Assembly (NCBI GenBank): GCA_026388595.1
Contig: JAPLJM010000058.1
Coordinates: 1-8,594, forward strand
From: Deltaproteobacteria bacterium
GTDB taxonomy: Bacteria; Desulfobacterota; Syntrophia; Syntrophales; Fen-1087
Reading direction: 5' to 3'
DNA: 8,594 nt
The position numbers and the translations under genes are program-made. A model generated the notes under the pieces. It had not been told where the DNA came from and did no database searches. It saw only the letters and a list, made by a program, of their open reading frames with translations. Below are positions 1-6,466 of this stretch, piece by piece (position 1 is the first letter of the stretch; each line of letters starts with the position of its first letter).

Positions 1-357
1 GGTCAAATGGGGGTGCGACGACAGACCCTGCTCCAGCGGGAAACCCGCCTGCTGCACGCCGGCCCGCAGGTTCGCATCCGGGATGAGCACTTTCAACTTG
101 AAAACCTGCGGAAAAATATGATAGCCAGCACGATCAACACCTTGGAAAGCCTGAAAAATCAATTATTCACCCGCATGGCGGTCCTGGATTCACTGAGTCC
201 CTTGGCCGTGCTGAACAGGGGGTATGCGATTGTCCGGCGCCTTCCCGACGACCGGATCATCCGGAAGGCGAGCGAGGTTGCGCAGGAAACGCAGGTGCAG
301 ATCAAGGTGGCTGAGGGCCGTTTTGACGCAAAGGTTGTGAAGATTTATCAGAAGTAA
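1..357 (+). CDS. xseA: Exodeoxyribonuclease VII large subunit, C-terminal part (5' truncated by window)
   Basis: The reading frame is open from base 1 and stops at TAA 355-357, giving the last 118 residues of a protein that normally has about 400-450. XseA is the catalytic subunit of exonuclease VII, which with several XseB subunits degrades single-stranded DNA to oligonucleotides in the cytoplasm. What is visible is the end of the helical region, which looks like coiled coil (LENLRKNMIASTINTLESLK), followed by the family's characteristic C-terminal segment LSPLAVLNRGYAIVRR. A small beta-rich tail with the pattern VQIKVAEGRFDAKVV comes last. The nuclease active site and the N-terminal OB fold lie outside the window. 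The adjacent xseB confirms the assignment. The gap to xseB is 44 nt and has no obvious terminator. Confidence 0.93.
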   Translation, partial: GQMGVRRQTLLQRETRLLHAGPQVRIRDEHFQLENLRKNMIASTINTLESLKNQLFTRMAVLDSLSPLAVLNRGYAIVRRLPDDRIIRKASEVAQETQVQIKVAEGRFDAKVVKIYQK

Positions 358-401
358 TTCCAAAAAATTGACTTTTTTTGACTTTCGTGGGGTTATCACT
401 T

Positions 402-632
402 ATGGCCAAGGAAAAATTTGAAGAAGCGCTGTGCCGGCTGGAAGAGTTGGTGAAAAAAATGGAAGCAGGCGATATGAAGCTGGAAGAATCCCTCAAAGCC
501 TTCGAAGAGGGGACGCGGCTGGCGCGCTTTTGTGCAAAAAAGCTCGATGAGGCGGAAAGGCGGGTCGATGTGCTGCTCAAACAGGGTGAAGAGCTGCTGA
601 CCAGACCTTTTCAGGAAGAAATCACGGAATGA
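402..632 (+). CDS. xseB: Exodeoxyribonuclease VII small subunit
   Basis: This 76-residue protein matches the usual XseB length and pattern: an N-terminal FEEALCRLEELVKKMEAGD, then LEESLKAFEEGTRLARFCAKKLDEAE in two consecutive helices. XseB subunits bind the helical arm of XseA and are needed for exonuclease VII activity. I chose ATG at 402 because the family begins with a few residues before FEEAL and because a purine-rich GTGGGG (387-392) lies 9 nt upstream. A longer TTG start at 378 in the same frame would add eight residues (MTFVGLSL) not typical of XseB. The stop at 630-632 is only 4 nt before the ispA start, so the two are very likely co-transcribed and translationally coupled. The pairing xseB-ispA is widespread in bacteria. 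Confidence 0.95.
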   Translation: MAKEKFEEALCRLEELVKKMEAGDMKLEESLKAFEEGTRLARFCAKKLDEAERRVDVLLKQGEELLTRPFQEEITE

Positions 633-636
633 ACGG

Positions 637-1533
637 ATGGACTTTCCTTTATCTGATTATCTGAAGGACCGGAAGGCGCTGGTCGATGCAGCCCTCGACG
701 AAGCGCTGCCGGGCGAAGCGAATTATCCGCCGGTCATCTTTCAGGCCGTCCGGTACAGCCTGCTCGCCGGCGGCAAAAGGCTCCGGCCCATCCTCTGCCT
801 GGCCGCCGCCGAGGCTGTGGGTGGTGATTATCGTGCCGTCCTGCCTGTAGCCTGCGCCCTGGAGATGATCCACACTTACTCTCTCATCCATGATGATCTG
901 CCGGCCATGGATGATGATGACCTGAGACGGGGACGGCCCACCAGTCATAAGGTATTCGGTGAGGCGGTGGCCATTCTGGCCGGAGACGCCCTGCTGACGG
1001 AAGCCTTTGCCCAGATGTCGGCGGCAGACCGGATGCCGCGAATTCCGCCGGACAGAATCCTGAGGGCCGTGCATGATATTGCCCGGGCTGCCGGTTTTTG
1101 GGGCATGGTGGGCGGGCAAGTCATGGATATTCAATCGGAGACGGCGGCCGCGGATGAAGAAACCCTCCTGTATATTCATACACGCAAGACAGGCGCCATG
1201 ATCGGCGCCTCCGTTCGGGCGGGGGCGATATTGGTCGGGGCGCAGACCGGCGAGATCGAAGCACTGGCGGCCTATGGCCGGCATGTGGGGTTGGCTTTCC
1301 AGATCGCCGACGATATCCTCAACGTGGAGGGCGACCGGATGGCTCTGGGCAAAGGAACGGGAAGCGATGCCGTCCGCGGCAAGCTGACCTTTCCGCAGTT
1401 GATGGGGCTGGATGCTTCACGGATAAGAATGGTGGACCTGATCGCTCGGGCCCTGGAAGCCATCCGGGGCTTCGGTCCGAATGCCGAGCCGCTGCGGGCC
1501 ATCGCCCGGTATGTGGCCGAACGGAAAATGTAG
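637..1533 (+). CDS. ispA: Short-chain (E)-prenyl diphosphate synthase (farnesyl/geranylgeranyl type)
   Basis: This 298-residue soluble all-helical enzyme condenses IPP with allylic diphosphates to give C15 (possibly C20) prenyl diphosphates. The substrate-binding GGKRLRP lies at residues 45-51. The first Asp-rich motif is DDLPAMD (86-92, followed by DDDLRRGRPT), with the two-residue insertion of bacterial FPP synthases. KTG is at 184-186. The second Asp-rich region FQIADDILNVEGD (221-233) reads DDILN, where DDxxD is canonical, so the last Asp is Asn. As far as I recall this variant is common in related bacteria, and Asp233 follows nearby. Tyr81-Ser82 just before the first motif resembles E. 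coli IspA, favouring FPP, but product length cannot be settled from sequence alone. ATG 637 follows the xseB stop by 4 nt; the local Shine-Dalgarno candidate is GGAATGAACGG. Confidence 0.93.
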   Translation: MDFPLSDYLKDRKALVDAALDEALPGEANYPPVIFQAVRYSLLAGGKRLRPILCLAAAEAVGGDYRAVLPVACALEMIHTYSLIHDDLPAMDDDDLRRGRPTSHKVFGEAVAILAGDALLTEAFAQMSAADRMPRIPPDRILRAVHDIARAAGFWGMVGGQVMDIQSETAAADEETLLYIHTRKTGAMIGASVRAGAILVGAQTGEIEALAAYGRHVGLAFQIADDILNVEGDRMALGKGTGSDAVRGKLTFPQLMGLDASRIRMVDLIARALEAIRGFGPNAEPLRAIARYVAERKM

Positions 1534-1543
1534 CGGGAGCTTT

Positions 1544-1699
1544 GCATCGCCGGTGAAAAATGGTTCGCAAGCAGCGAATCAAATGTTTTTCGCCTTTCCA
1601 GTGCTGAAGTTAACATTTTGTCTTTATTCACAAAGCGACAAGACCATTGTTTAAGCGGAAAGTTTTTTGAGCGGCGGTGAGCCATTTTTCAAAGGTCTC
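1544..1699 (-). repeat. 157-bp imperfect inverted-repeat element, copy 1 (inverted orientation)
   Basis: This 156-bp element is the reverse complement of the type found at 6272-6429 and 7785-7942. Read on the - strand it begins GAGACCTTTGAAAAATGG and ends CACCGGCGATGC. Its right-hand 58 bases (1544-1601) match those of copy 3 at 54 of 58 positions by hand count. The left and right arms are imperfect inverted repeats of each other, sharing GTGAAAAATGG/TTGAAAAATGG, a GCGGCG block and TTTTTCGC. The middle is diverged but has its own hairpin at 1618-1641 (TTGT-CTTT, loop, AAAG-CG-ACAA). It fills most of the 201-nt gap between ispA and dxs and ends 35 nt before the dxs start. No transposase or clear target duplication is visible, so a MITE-like or REP-like element is inferred. 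Confidence 0.85.
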
Positions 1700-1734
1700 G
1701 TAGCAATAAATCCGACGATGAAGGTGCTGTTTTC

Positions 1735-3636
1735 ATGAAAAATGAACAAGACCCGGGAAGCATTCTGGCAAAGGTGAATTTCCCGCAGGATATTCGGGGG
1801 CTGGACATGCCGGCCCTGAACCGTTTGGCCGGTGAAATCCGGGAAATGATCATTGAAACCGTTTCGCGGTCCGGCGGCCATCTCGCCTCGTCCCTGGGCG
1901 CTGTGGAGTTGACCCTGGCCATTCACAGGGTTTTTCAGACGCCCGTGGACAAGCTCATCTGGGATGTAGGGCATCAGGCCTACGCCCACAAGATCATCAC
2001 CGGCCGGAAGGACCGTTTTCACACGCTGCGGCAGAAAGGCGGCCTCAGCGGTTTCCCGAAGCGGGCGGAAAGCCCTTACGACGTCCTCGACGTCGGTCAC
2101 AGCAGCACGTCCATCTCCGCCGCCACGGGGATGGCGGAAGCGCGCTGTCTCAAGGGGGAGGACTTCAAGGTGATCGCTGTCATCGGTGACGGCTCCATGA
2201 CCGCAGGCATGGCCTATGAGGGCCTCAACTGGGCAGGCGACCGCAAAAAAAACCTGATCATCATCCTGAACGACAATGAGATGTCCATCTCACCCAATGT
2301 GGGTGCCCTGTCGTCCTATCTGAACAGGGTCATGACCGGCCAGACAGTGACCAAATTGAAGTCTGAAATCAAGCACTTCCTGAAAACCATCCCGTCCATC
2401 GGCGATCAGATGGTCCGTTTCAGCCAGCAGGTGGAAGAGTCACTCAAATCCCTGATTGTCCCCGGGGTGTTGTTTGAAGAGCTGGGCTTTAACTATGTGG
2501 GGCCCCTGGAGGGGCATCGGCTGGATCACCTCATCAAGAATCTCGAGAATGTGCGGGCCATGGAAGGACCGGTTCTGGTCCATGTTCTCACCCGGAAGGG
2601 GAAAGGCTATTCCTTCGCGGAAAAAGATCCCTCCCGGTTTCACGGCATCGCGCCCTTCTGCGTGGAAACGGGTGCGGCAACGGCGGGAGACAAGACCATT
2701 CCGACGTATACGCAGGTGTTCGGCAGGACCATGGTCCGTCTGGCCCGCGAGCATCCGAAAATGGTGGCCATCACGGCGGCCATGTGTGACGGGACGGGCC
2801 TGGATCATTTTGCCCGGGAATTCCCCGAACGGTTCTTCGATGTGGGCATTGCTGAACAGCACGGGGTGACCTTTGCCGCCGGTCTCGCCCTGGAGGGCAT
2901 CATTCCTGTGGTGGCCATTTACTCCACCTTCATGCAGCGCGCCTATGATCAGGTCCTGCACGATGTCTGCATACAGAACCTTCCCGTTGTTCTGGCCCTG
3001 GACCGGGGTGGTTTTGTGGGAGACGACGGTCAGACGCATCAGGGCCTGTTTGACTTCAGCTACCTTCGGGCGATTCCGAACATGATTGTCATGGCGCCGA
3101 AAGATGAAAATGAATTTCAGCATATGCTGAAAACGGCCGTTGCCTGCGGGCGACCGGTTTCGGTTCGCTATCCCCGGGGCGCGGGTGTGGGTGCGGCCAT
3201 GGATGATACGCTGTCGCCGCTGCCCATCGGCAAGGCGGAACTGGTCTGTGAAGGGTCGGACCTGGCCATTGTGGCCATCGGCGCCACGGTTTATCCGGCG
3301 CTGGCGGCGGCAGACAAGCTCCGGCAGGAAGGGATCCATGTCCGGGTTATCAATGCCCGCTTTGTCAAACCGCTTGATCAGATACTGCTCATGGAGACCG
3401 CCCGTTCTCTGAAGAAAATCATCACCGTTGAAGAGAATGTGCTCATGGGCGGCTTCGGGAGCGCGCTGCTGGAGCTGTTTGAAAAATTGGGTGTTTATGA
3501 TGTTCGGGTGCGGCGTCTGGGTGTCCCCGATGAATTCGTCGCCCATGCCACCCAGGCCGAACAGCGAAGTCTGTACGGCATTGACGAGGCCGGGATTATC
3601 CGGGCCGTGCGGAGCATGATTGACGGCTTCGTATAA
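1735..3636 (+). CDS. dxs: 1-deoxy-D-xylulose-5-phosphate synthase
   Basis: This 633-residue thiamine-diphosphate enzyme condenses pyruvate with glyceraldehyde 3-phosphate to DXP, the entry step of the MEP isoprenoid pathway and a source for thiamine and pyridoxal synthesis. Visible landmarks are His49 (SGGHLASSLG), GHQAYAHK (79-86), the ThDP/Mg motif GDGS at 151-154 ending in NDN at 179-181, the cofactor-activating Glu374 in FDVGIAEQHG, the segment DRGGFVGDDGQTHQG (423-437) and Arg478 in RYPRG. Numbering is nearly identical to E. coli Dxs, and all three domains are complete. AAGGTG (1721-1726) lies 8 nt before the ATG as ribosome-binding site. The gene stands 201 nt after ispA, with a repeat in between, so it may have its own promoter or depend on read-through. 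Its last codons (Asp-Gly-Phe-Val-stop) lie inside the inverted repeat at 3622-3727. Confidence 0.97.
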   Translation: MKNEQDPGSILAKVNFPQDIRGLDMPALNRLAGEIREMIIETVSRSGGHLASSLGAVELTLAIHRVFQTPVDKLIWDVGHQAYAHKIITGRKDRFHTLRQKGGLSGFPKRAESPYDVLDVGHSSTSISAATGMAEARCLKGEDFKVIAVIGDGSMTAGMAYEGLNWAGDRKKNLIIILNDNEMSISPNVGALSSYLNRVMTGQTVTKLKSEIKHFLKTIPSIGDQMVRFSQQVEESLKSLIVPGVLFEELGFNYVGPLEGHRLDHLIKNLENVRAMEGPVLVHVLTRKGKGYSFAEKDPSRFHGIAPFCVETGAATAGDKTIPTYTQVFGRTMVRLAREHPKMVAITAAMCDGTGLDHFAREFPERFFDVGIAEQHGVTFAAGLALEGIIPVVAIYSTFMQRAYDQVLHDVCIQNLPVVLALDRGGFVGDDGQTHQGLFDFSYLRAIPNMIVMAPKDENEFQHMLKTAVACGRPVSVRYPRGAGVGAAMDDTLSPLPIGKAELVCEGSDLAIVAIGATVYPALAAADKLRQEGIHVRVINARFVKPLDQILLMETARSLKKIITVEENVLMGGFGSALLELFEKLGVYDVRVRRLGVPDEFVAHATQAEQRSLYGIDEAGIIRAVRSMIDGFV

Positions 3637-3727
3637 AGTCCGGATGCGGCGTTGCGGCGTACACTCAAGTACGCTTCACGCCTCATGAATTTGCGAGCCT
3701 TGCCTGCGGACTTCATACAAAGCCGTC
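3622..3727. repeat. 106-bp inverted-repeat element overlapping the dxs stop codon
   Basis: The ends 3622-3642 (GACGGCTTCGTATAAAGTCCG) and 3707-3727 are complementary at 19 of 21 positions. Inside is a second hairpin, GCGTAC (3657-3662) and GTACGC (3669-3674), around a 6-nt ACTCAA loop, flanked by weaker pairing GGCGT/ACGCC. The dxs TAA stop at 3634-3636 is within the left arm. The layout (outer arms, inner GCGTAC hairpin, a CCTCATGAATTTGCGAGCCT segment) resembles a dispersed repeat I recall from Desulfobacterota genomes; that is memory, not a search. It is unrelated in sequence to the 157-bp elements elsewhere in the window. There is no T-tract after the outer arm, so it is not a standard intrinsic terminator, although the folded RNA could slow polymerase or protect the dxs 3' end. 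Confidence 0.75.
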
Positions 3728-3755
3728 CAGGGGTCAACGGTTTGTCGAATTTTTT

Positions 3756-3761
3756 CGAGAG
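3756..3761 (+). promoter_or_regulatory. Ribosome-binding site for tlyA, supports TTG start
   Basis: CGAGAG lies 8 nt upstream of TTG 3770. No ATG, GTG or TTG occurs in the tlyA frame between here and the right arm of the inverted repeat. The next usable start inside the gene would remove part of the S4 domain. The TTG therefore looks like the true start, with a modest Shine-Dalgarno match. Confidence 0.5.
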
Positions 3762-3769
3762 CATCATCC

Positions 3770-4525
3770 TTGAAAGAGACAAAAATCAGGCTGGATAAAC
3801 TGCTTGTGGACCGGGGGCTGGCCCCCACCCGGGAACGGGCAAGGGCCATCATCCTGTCGGGTATCGTCCTGGTGGAGGAGGAAAGACGGGATAAGGCGGG
3901 TGTTCTCATTCCCGCTGATGCCGCCATCCGGATCAAGGGCGAGGATCATCCCTATGTCAGCCGGGGCGGGGTGAAGCTGAAGGGCGCCCTCGAGACCTTC
4001 GGCGTTTCCGTCCGTGGCCTGATCTGCCTCGATGTGGGGGCCTCCACCGGCGGCTTTACCGACTGCCTTCTTCAGGAAGGGGCGGCGAAGGTCTATGCCG
4101 TCGATGTCGGTTACGGGCAGCTCGCCTGGCGTCTCCGTCAGGACCCGCGGGTGACCAGCATCGAGCGGACCAATATCCGCTATTTTGACGGCCGGGGCCT
4201 GGATGAGCCGATTGCCCTTGCGGTCATTGATGCGTCTTTCATTTCCCTGAAGCTGGTTGTTCCGGCCGTCCTCCGGTTAATCAGGGCGGATGCGGTCCTG
4301 CTTGCCCTGATCAAGCCGCAGTTCGAGGTGGGACGGGCGGCGGTGGAGAAACACGGCGTCGTCCGGAATCCCGAACTGCACAAACAGGTGATCGAAGACA
4401 TGAAAGCCTTTTTCGATGAAGCAAAACTCCATGTTCTGGGGACCTGTCCCTCTCCGATCCTGGGTCCGGCCGGGAACAGGGAATTTTTCATTCACGCGCA
4501 GCGTACACAGGCATCGCAATCATGA
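3770..4525 (+). CDS. tlyA: TlyA family S4/FtsJ-type rRNA methyltransferase (putative)
   Basis: This 251-residue protein has an N-terminal S4 RNA-binding domain (about 6-65: IRLDKLLVDRGLAPTRERAR) joined to a Rossmann methyltransferase domain. YVSRGGVKL is at 62-70, the S-adenosylmethionine loop LDVGASTGGFTD at 87-98, IDASFISL at 153-160 and LIKPQFEVGR at 180-189. Lys69, Asp154, Lys182 and Glu238 fit the K-D-K-E catalytic tetrad of 2'-O-ribose methyltransferases of the FtsJ type, and I recall the same numbering for M. tuberculosis TlyA. Family members methylate 16S and/or 23S rRNA; older annotations as 'hemolysin' are probably misleading. The start is TTG with CGAGAG upstream. The stop overlaps the ispH start as ATGA (4522-4525), indicating translational coupling. 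A dxs-tlyA pair also occurs in Bacillus and Clostridium. Confidence 0.92.
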   Translation: MKETKIRLDKLLVDRGLAPTRERARAIILSGIVLVEEERRDKAGVLIPADAAIRIKGEDHPYVSRGGVKLKGALETFGVSVRGLICLDVGASTGGFTDCLLQEGAAKVYAVDVGYGQLAWRLRQDPRVTSIERTNIRYFDGRGLDEPIALAVIDASFISLKLVVPAVLRLIRADAVLLALIKPQFEVGRAAVEKHGVVRNPELHKQVIEDMKAFFDEAKLHVLGTCPSPILGPAGNREFFIHAQRTQASQS

Positions 4526-6273
4526 GCGTCATTCTGGCCGAGACAGCGGGCTTCTGCATGGGTGTGAAAAGGGCCGTGGACCTGGTCCTGGATTTGGCCC
4601 AGCGCAAGGGAAAGGTTGAGGTCGAAATCTATACCTATGGTCCCCTGATCCACAATCCCCAGACGGTGGAACTCCTGCGCAACCGGGGAATCATCCCCAT
4701 CGGTCATCTGGATGAAATCCCGGCCTCTGCAAAGGACGCCACCCTGGTCATCCGTGCCCACGGCATCTCCCCGGAGGAGAGAAAAAGAATCAAGGAAAAA
4801 GGGGTGCGGATCATCGACGCCACCTGCCCGAAAGTGGCGCATGTCCAGGGCATCATTAAAAAACATGCCCGGCAGGATGATACGATTCTCATCATCGGCG
4901 ATGAAAAGCACCCGGAGGTGATGGGCCTGCTGGGATATGCCTACGGAAGGGGGATCATCTTGAGCAGCCTGGATGATGTGGCCCGTCTGCCTGACCTGAC
5001 CCGGGTCTGTGTCGTTGCCCAGACCACCCAGAATATAGATAAGTTCAATGAGATTGTCGCGGCGCTCCGGGAGCGCTTTGCCGAGATCGTGGTTTTTGAA
5101 ACGATCTGTGACTCCACGGACAAACGCCAGTCCGAGGTAAAAAAAATGGCCGCGGAAACCGATGCCATTGTGGTGGTGGGCGGGAGGAACAGCGCCAATA
5201 CCATGCAACTGGCCTGGCTCTCCGAACTTGCCGGCACCCCGACCTTTCATATAGAAACCGCTGATGATTTGAAACAGACCCCCATTGACCGGTACCGCCG
5301 GGTGGGTGTGTCAGCCGGTGCATCGACGCCGAACTGGATTATTGACCGGGTGGTGGATAACCTTGCCGCCCGCCAGGATGAACGGGGGAGACGGTTCATG
5401 GGCCTCTTTCGTGCCTGGGTCTCCACCGTGCGGACGGAGCTTTATTCGGCCTTCGGCGCCGGCTGTCTGTCATGGGTCAGCATGCTGCTGCAGGGGCTTC
5501 CCGTACGTCTGGGCAATATCCTGACCACCGCCCTTTATGTTTATGCCATGCATACCCTGAACCGCCTCATCAACCAAAAACAGGCGTCCATTCTGGGATC
5601 ATTCCGGGAAGAATCCTATCGCCGGCACAAACAGCTTTATCTGGGCACCGCTGTGGCTGCCCTGATGCTCGCCTGGATGAGCGCCCTTCTGGCCGGGCCG
5701 GCCCCGTTTATCATGCTTTTCCTGGTTTCCCTGCTGGGGGTCCTCTATCACATACGGGTATTGCCGGGGGGATGGCGCTTCCGGAGCCTCAAGGATCTGC
5801 CCGGCTCCAAGAACGTCTCCACGGCCTTGGCCTGGGCTGCAGTGGCCGCCGGTCTGCCATGGATCGAAATCAGCCTGTCTCCCTCGCCCGCCCTGATTGT
5901 GGCGTTTCTTTTCACCTTTTCAATTGTCTTCATCCGATCGGCCTTCTCCGATATCATGGATATCCAGAGCGACCGGCTGATCGGGCGGGAAACGATTCCG
6001 GTCCTGATCGGAGAGGAGCGTACCCAATGGCTGGTGCAGGGCATTGCGGCGGCGCTGTTTTTCCTGCTTGTGCTGGCCTATGGGATGGGATGGGCTTCCT
6101 CGTTGAGCTTATTCCTTCTAGTTTGCGTATTTTATGTGTGGATTTGTTTCAAACTATGTGATAGAAGGTCCGCGTTTTCGGCGGTTGTCCTCGAAGGTCT
6201 GCTGGAAAGCAACTACGTCATTGCAGGGTTCAGCGCTTTTGGATGGTTGTTGGCAACAGGACGGATAGTGTGA
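4522..6273 (+). CDS. ispH: 4-hydroxy-3-methylbut-2-enyl diphosphate reductase fused to a UbiA-like membrane domain
   Basis: This 583-residue protein is about 280 residues longer than ordinary IspH. Residues 1-285 are a complete IspH, the [4Fe-4S] enzyme that reduces HMBPP to IPP and DMAPP. The three cluster cysteines are Cys12 (GFCMGV), Cys102 (DATCP) and Cys196 (ETICDST). Substrate and proton-relay residues are His43 (LIHN), His80 (RAHG), His130-Pro-Glu132, TTQ (168-170), GGRNSANT (220-227) and SAGAST (264-269). Residues from about 300 to 583 contain roughly eight or nine hydrophobic segments and resemble the UbiA prenyltransferase family. The second Asp motif is clear (Asp477, Asp480, Asp484, then RLIGRETIPVLIG). 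The first Asp-rich motif is not: NRLINQKQA occupies the place of NDxxDxxxD. The frame is continuous with no stop or composition break, so the fusion is real in this sequence. The N-terminal half is expected in the cytoplasm, tethered to the inner membrane. The second domain's substrate is unknown. Confidence 0.93.
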   Translation: MSVILAETAGFCMGVKRAVDLVLDLAQRKGKVEVEIYTYGPLIHNPQTVELLRNRGIIPIGHLDEIPASAKDATLVIRAHGISPEERKRIKEKGVRIIDATCPKVAHVQGIIKKHARQDDTILIIGDEKHPEVMGLLGYAYGRGIILSSLDDVARLPDLTRVCVVAQTTQNIDKFNEIVAALRERFAEIVVFETICDSTDKRQSEVKKMAAETDAIVVVGGRNSANTMQLAWLSELAGTPTFHIETADDLKQTPIDRYRRVGVSAGASTPNWIIDRVVDNLAARQDERGRRFMGLFRAWVSTVRTELYSAFGAGCLSWVSMLLQGLPVRLGNILTTALYVYAMHTLNRLINQKQASILGSFREESYRRHKQLYLGTAVAALMLAWMSALLAGPAPFIMLFLVSLLGVLYHIRVLPGGWRFRSLKDLPGSKNVSTALAWAAVAAGLPWIEISLSPSPALIVAFLFTFSIVFIRSAFSDIMDIQSDRLIGRETIPVLIGEERTQWLVQGIAAALFFLLVLAYGMGWASSLSLFLLVCVFYVWICFKLCDRRSAFSAVVLEGLLESNYVIAGFSAFGWLLATGRIV

Positions 6274-6429
6274 GACCTTCTGAAAAAAGGCTTCGCCGCG
6301 GCTCAAAATCTTTTTCGCTTGAAATATGATAATGCTAAAACATTTATGAATTAAATAATCTAGTCTAATTTCTGGAAATGCGAAAAATCTTTGATTCACC
6401 GCTGGCGAACCATTTTTCACCGGTTATGC
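6272..6429 (+). repeat. 157-bp imperfect inverted-repeat element, copy 2
   Basis: This 158-bp element begins GAGACCTTCTGAAAAAAGG and ends CACCGGTTATGC. Its last 58 bases (6372-6429) match copy 3 at 50 of 58 positions by hand count. It begins on the second base of the ispH stop codon (TGA 6271-6273), so element and gene abut exactly. The core (about 6320-6371) is much more AT-rich than the rest of the window and differs from the other copies. Within it a weak hairpin GATAATG/CATTTATG (6328-6348) can be drawn. TATGATAAT at 6325-6333 looks like a -10 box but has no good -35 at the right spacing. With the leader of the downstream lipoprotein gene, this element accounts for nearly all of the 193-nt intergenic gap. 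Confidence 0.85.
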
Positions 6430-6466
6430 AAATCTTTCGATGTGAGGACAGTCAGGAGGTAGGGTC

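Noticed and set aside
368..398. Tandem TTGACTTT boxes (368 and 378) with TTATCA as a possible promoter for xseB
   Set aside because: The spacings from the two boxes to TTATCA are 19 and 9 nt, neither close to 17, and the gap lies between two genes of one operon. I could not support a promoter.
1272..1685. A 137-codon - strand frame spanning repeat copy 1 and the end of ispA
   Set aside because: The first part is repeat sequence and the rest is antisense to ispA. The similarity to the frame in copy 3 comes from the shared repeat and is not evidence for a gene.
2440..3546. A 368-codon open frame on the - strand opposite dxs
   Set aside because: It lies wholly within the very clear dxs gene, contains low-complexity His/Arg/Gly-rich peptide with no recognisable motif, and is the usual antisense shadow of a GC-rich gene.
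3622..3727. Intrinsic terminator of dxs
   Set aside because: The stem is long but interrupted by more than 60 nt of interior sequence, and no T-tract follows either the inner or the outer hairpin.
4492..5250. A 252-codon open frame on the - strand opposite ispH
   Set aside because: The IspH cluster cysteines and active-site motifs on the + strand leave no doubt about the coding strand. The reverse frame shows no domain or ribosome-binding site.
6325..6333. TATGATAAT in the core of repeat copy 2 as a -10 promoter box
   Set aside because: The only hexamer at proper distance is CTCAAA, a poor -35, and the core is AT-rich, so a chance match is likely.
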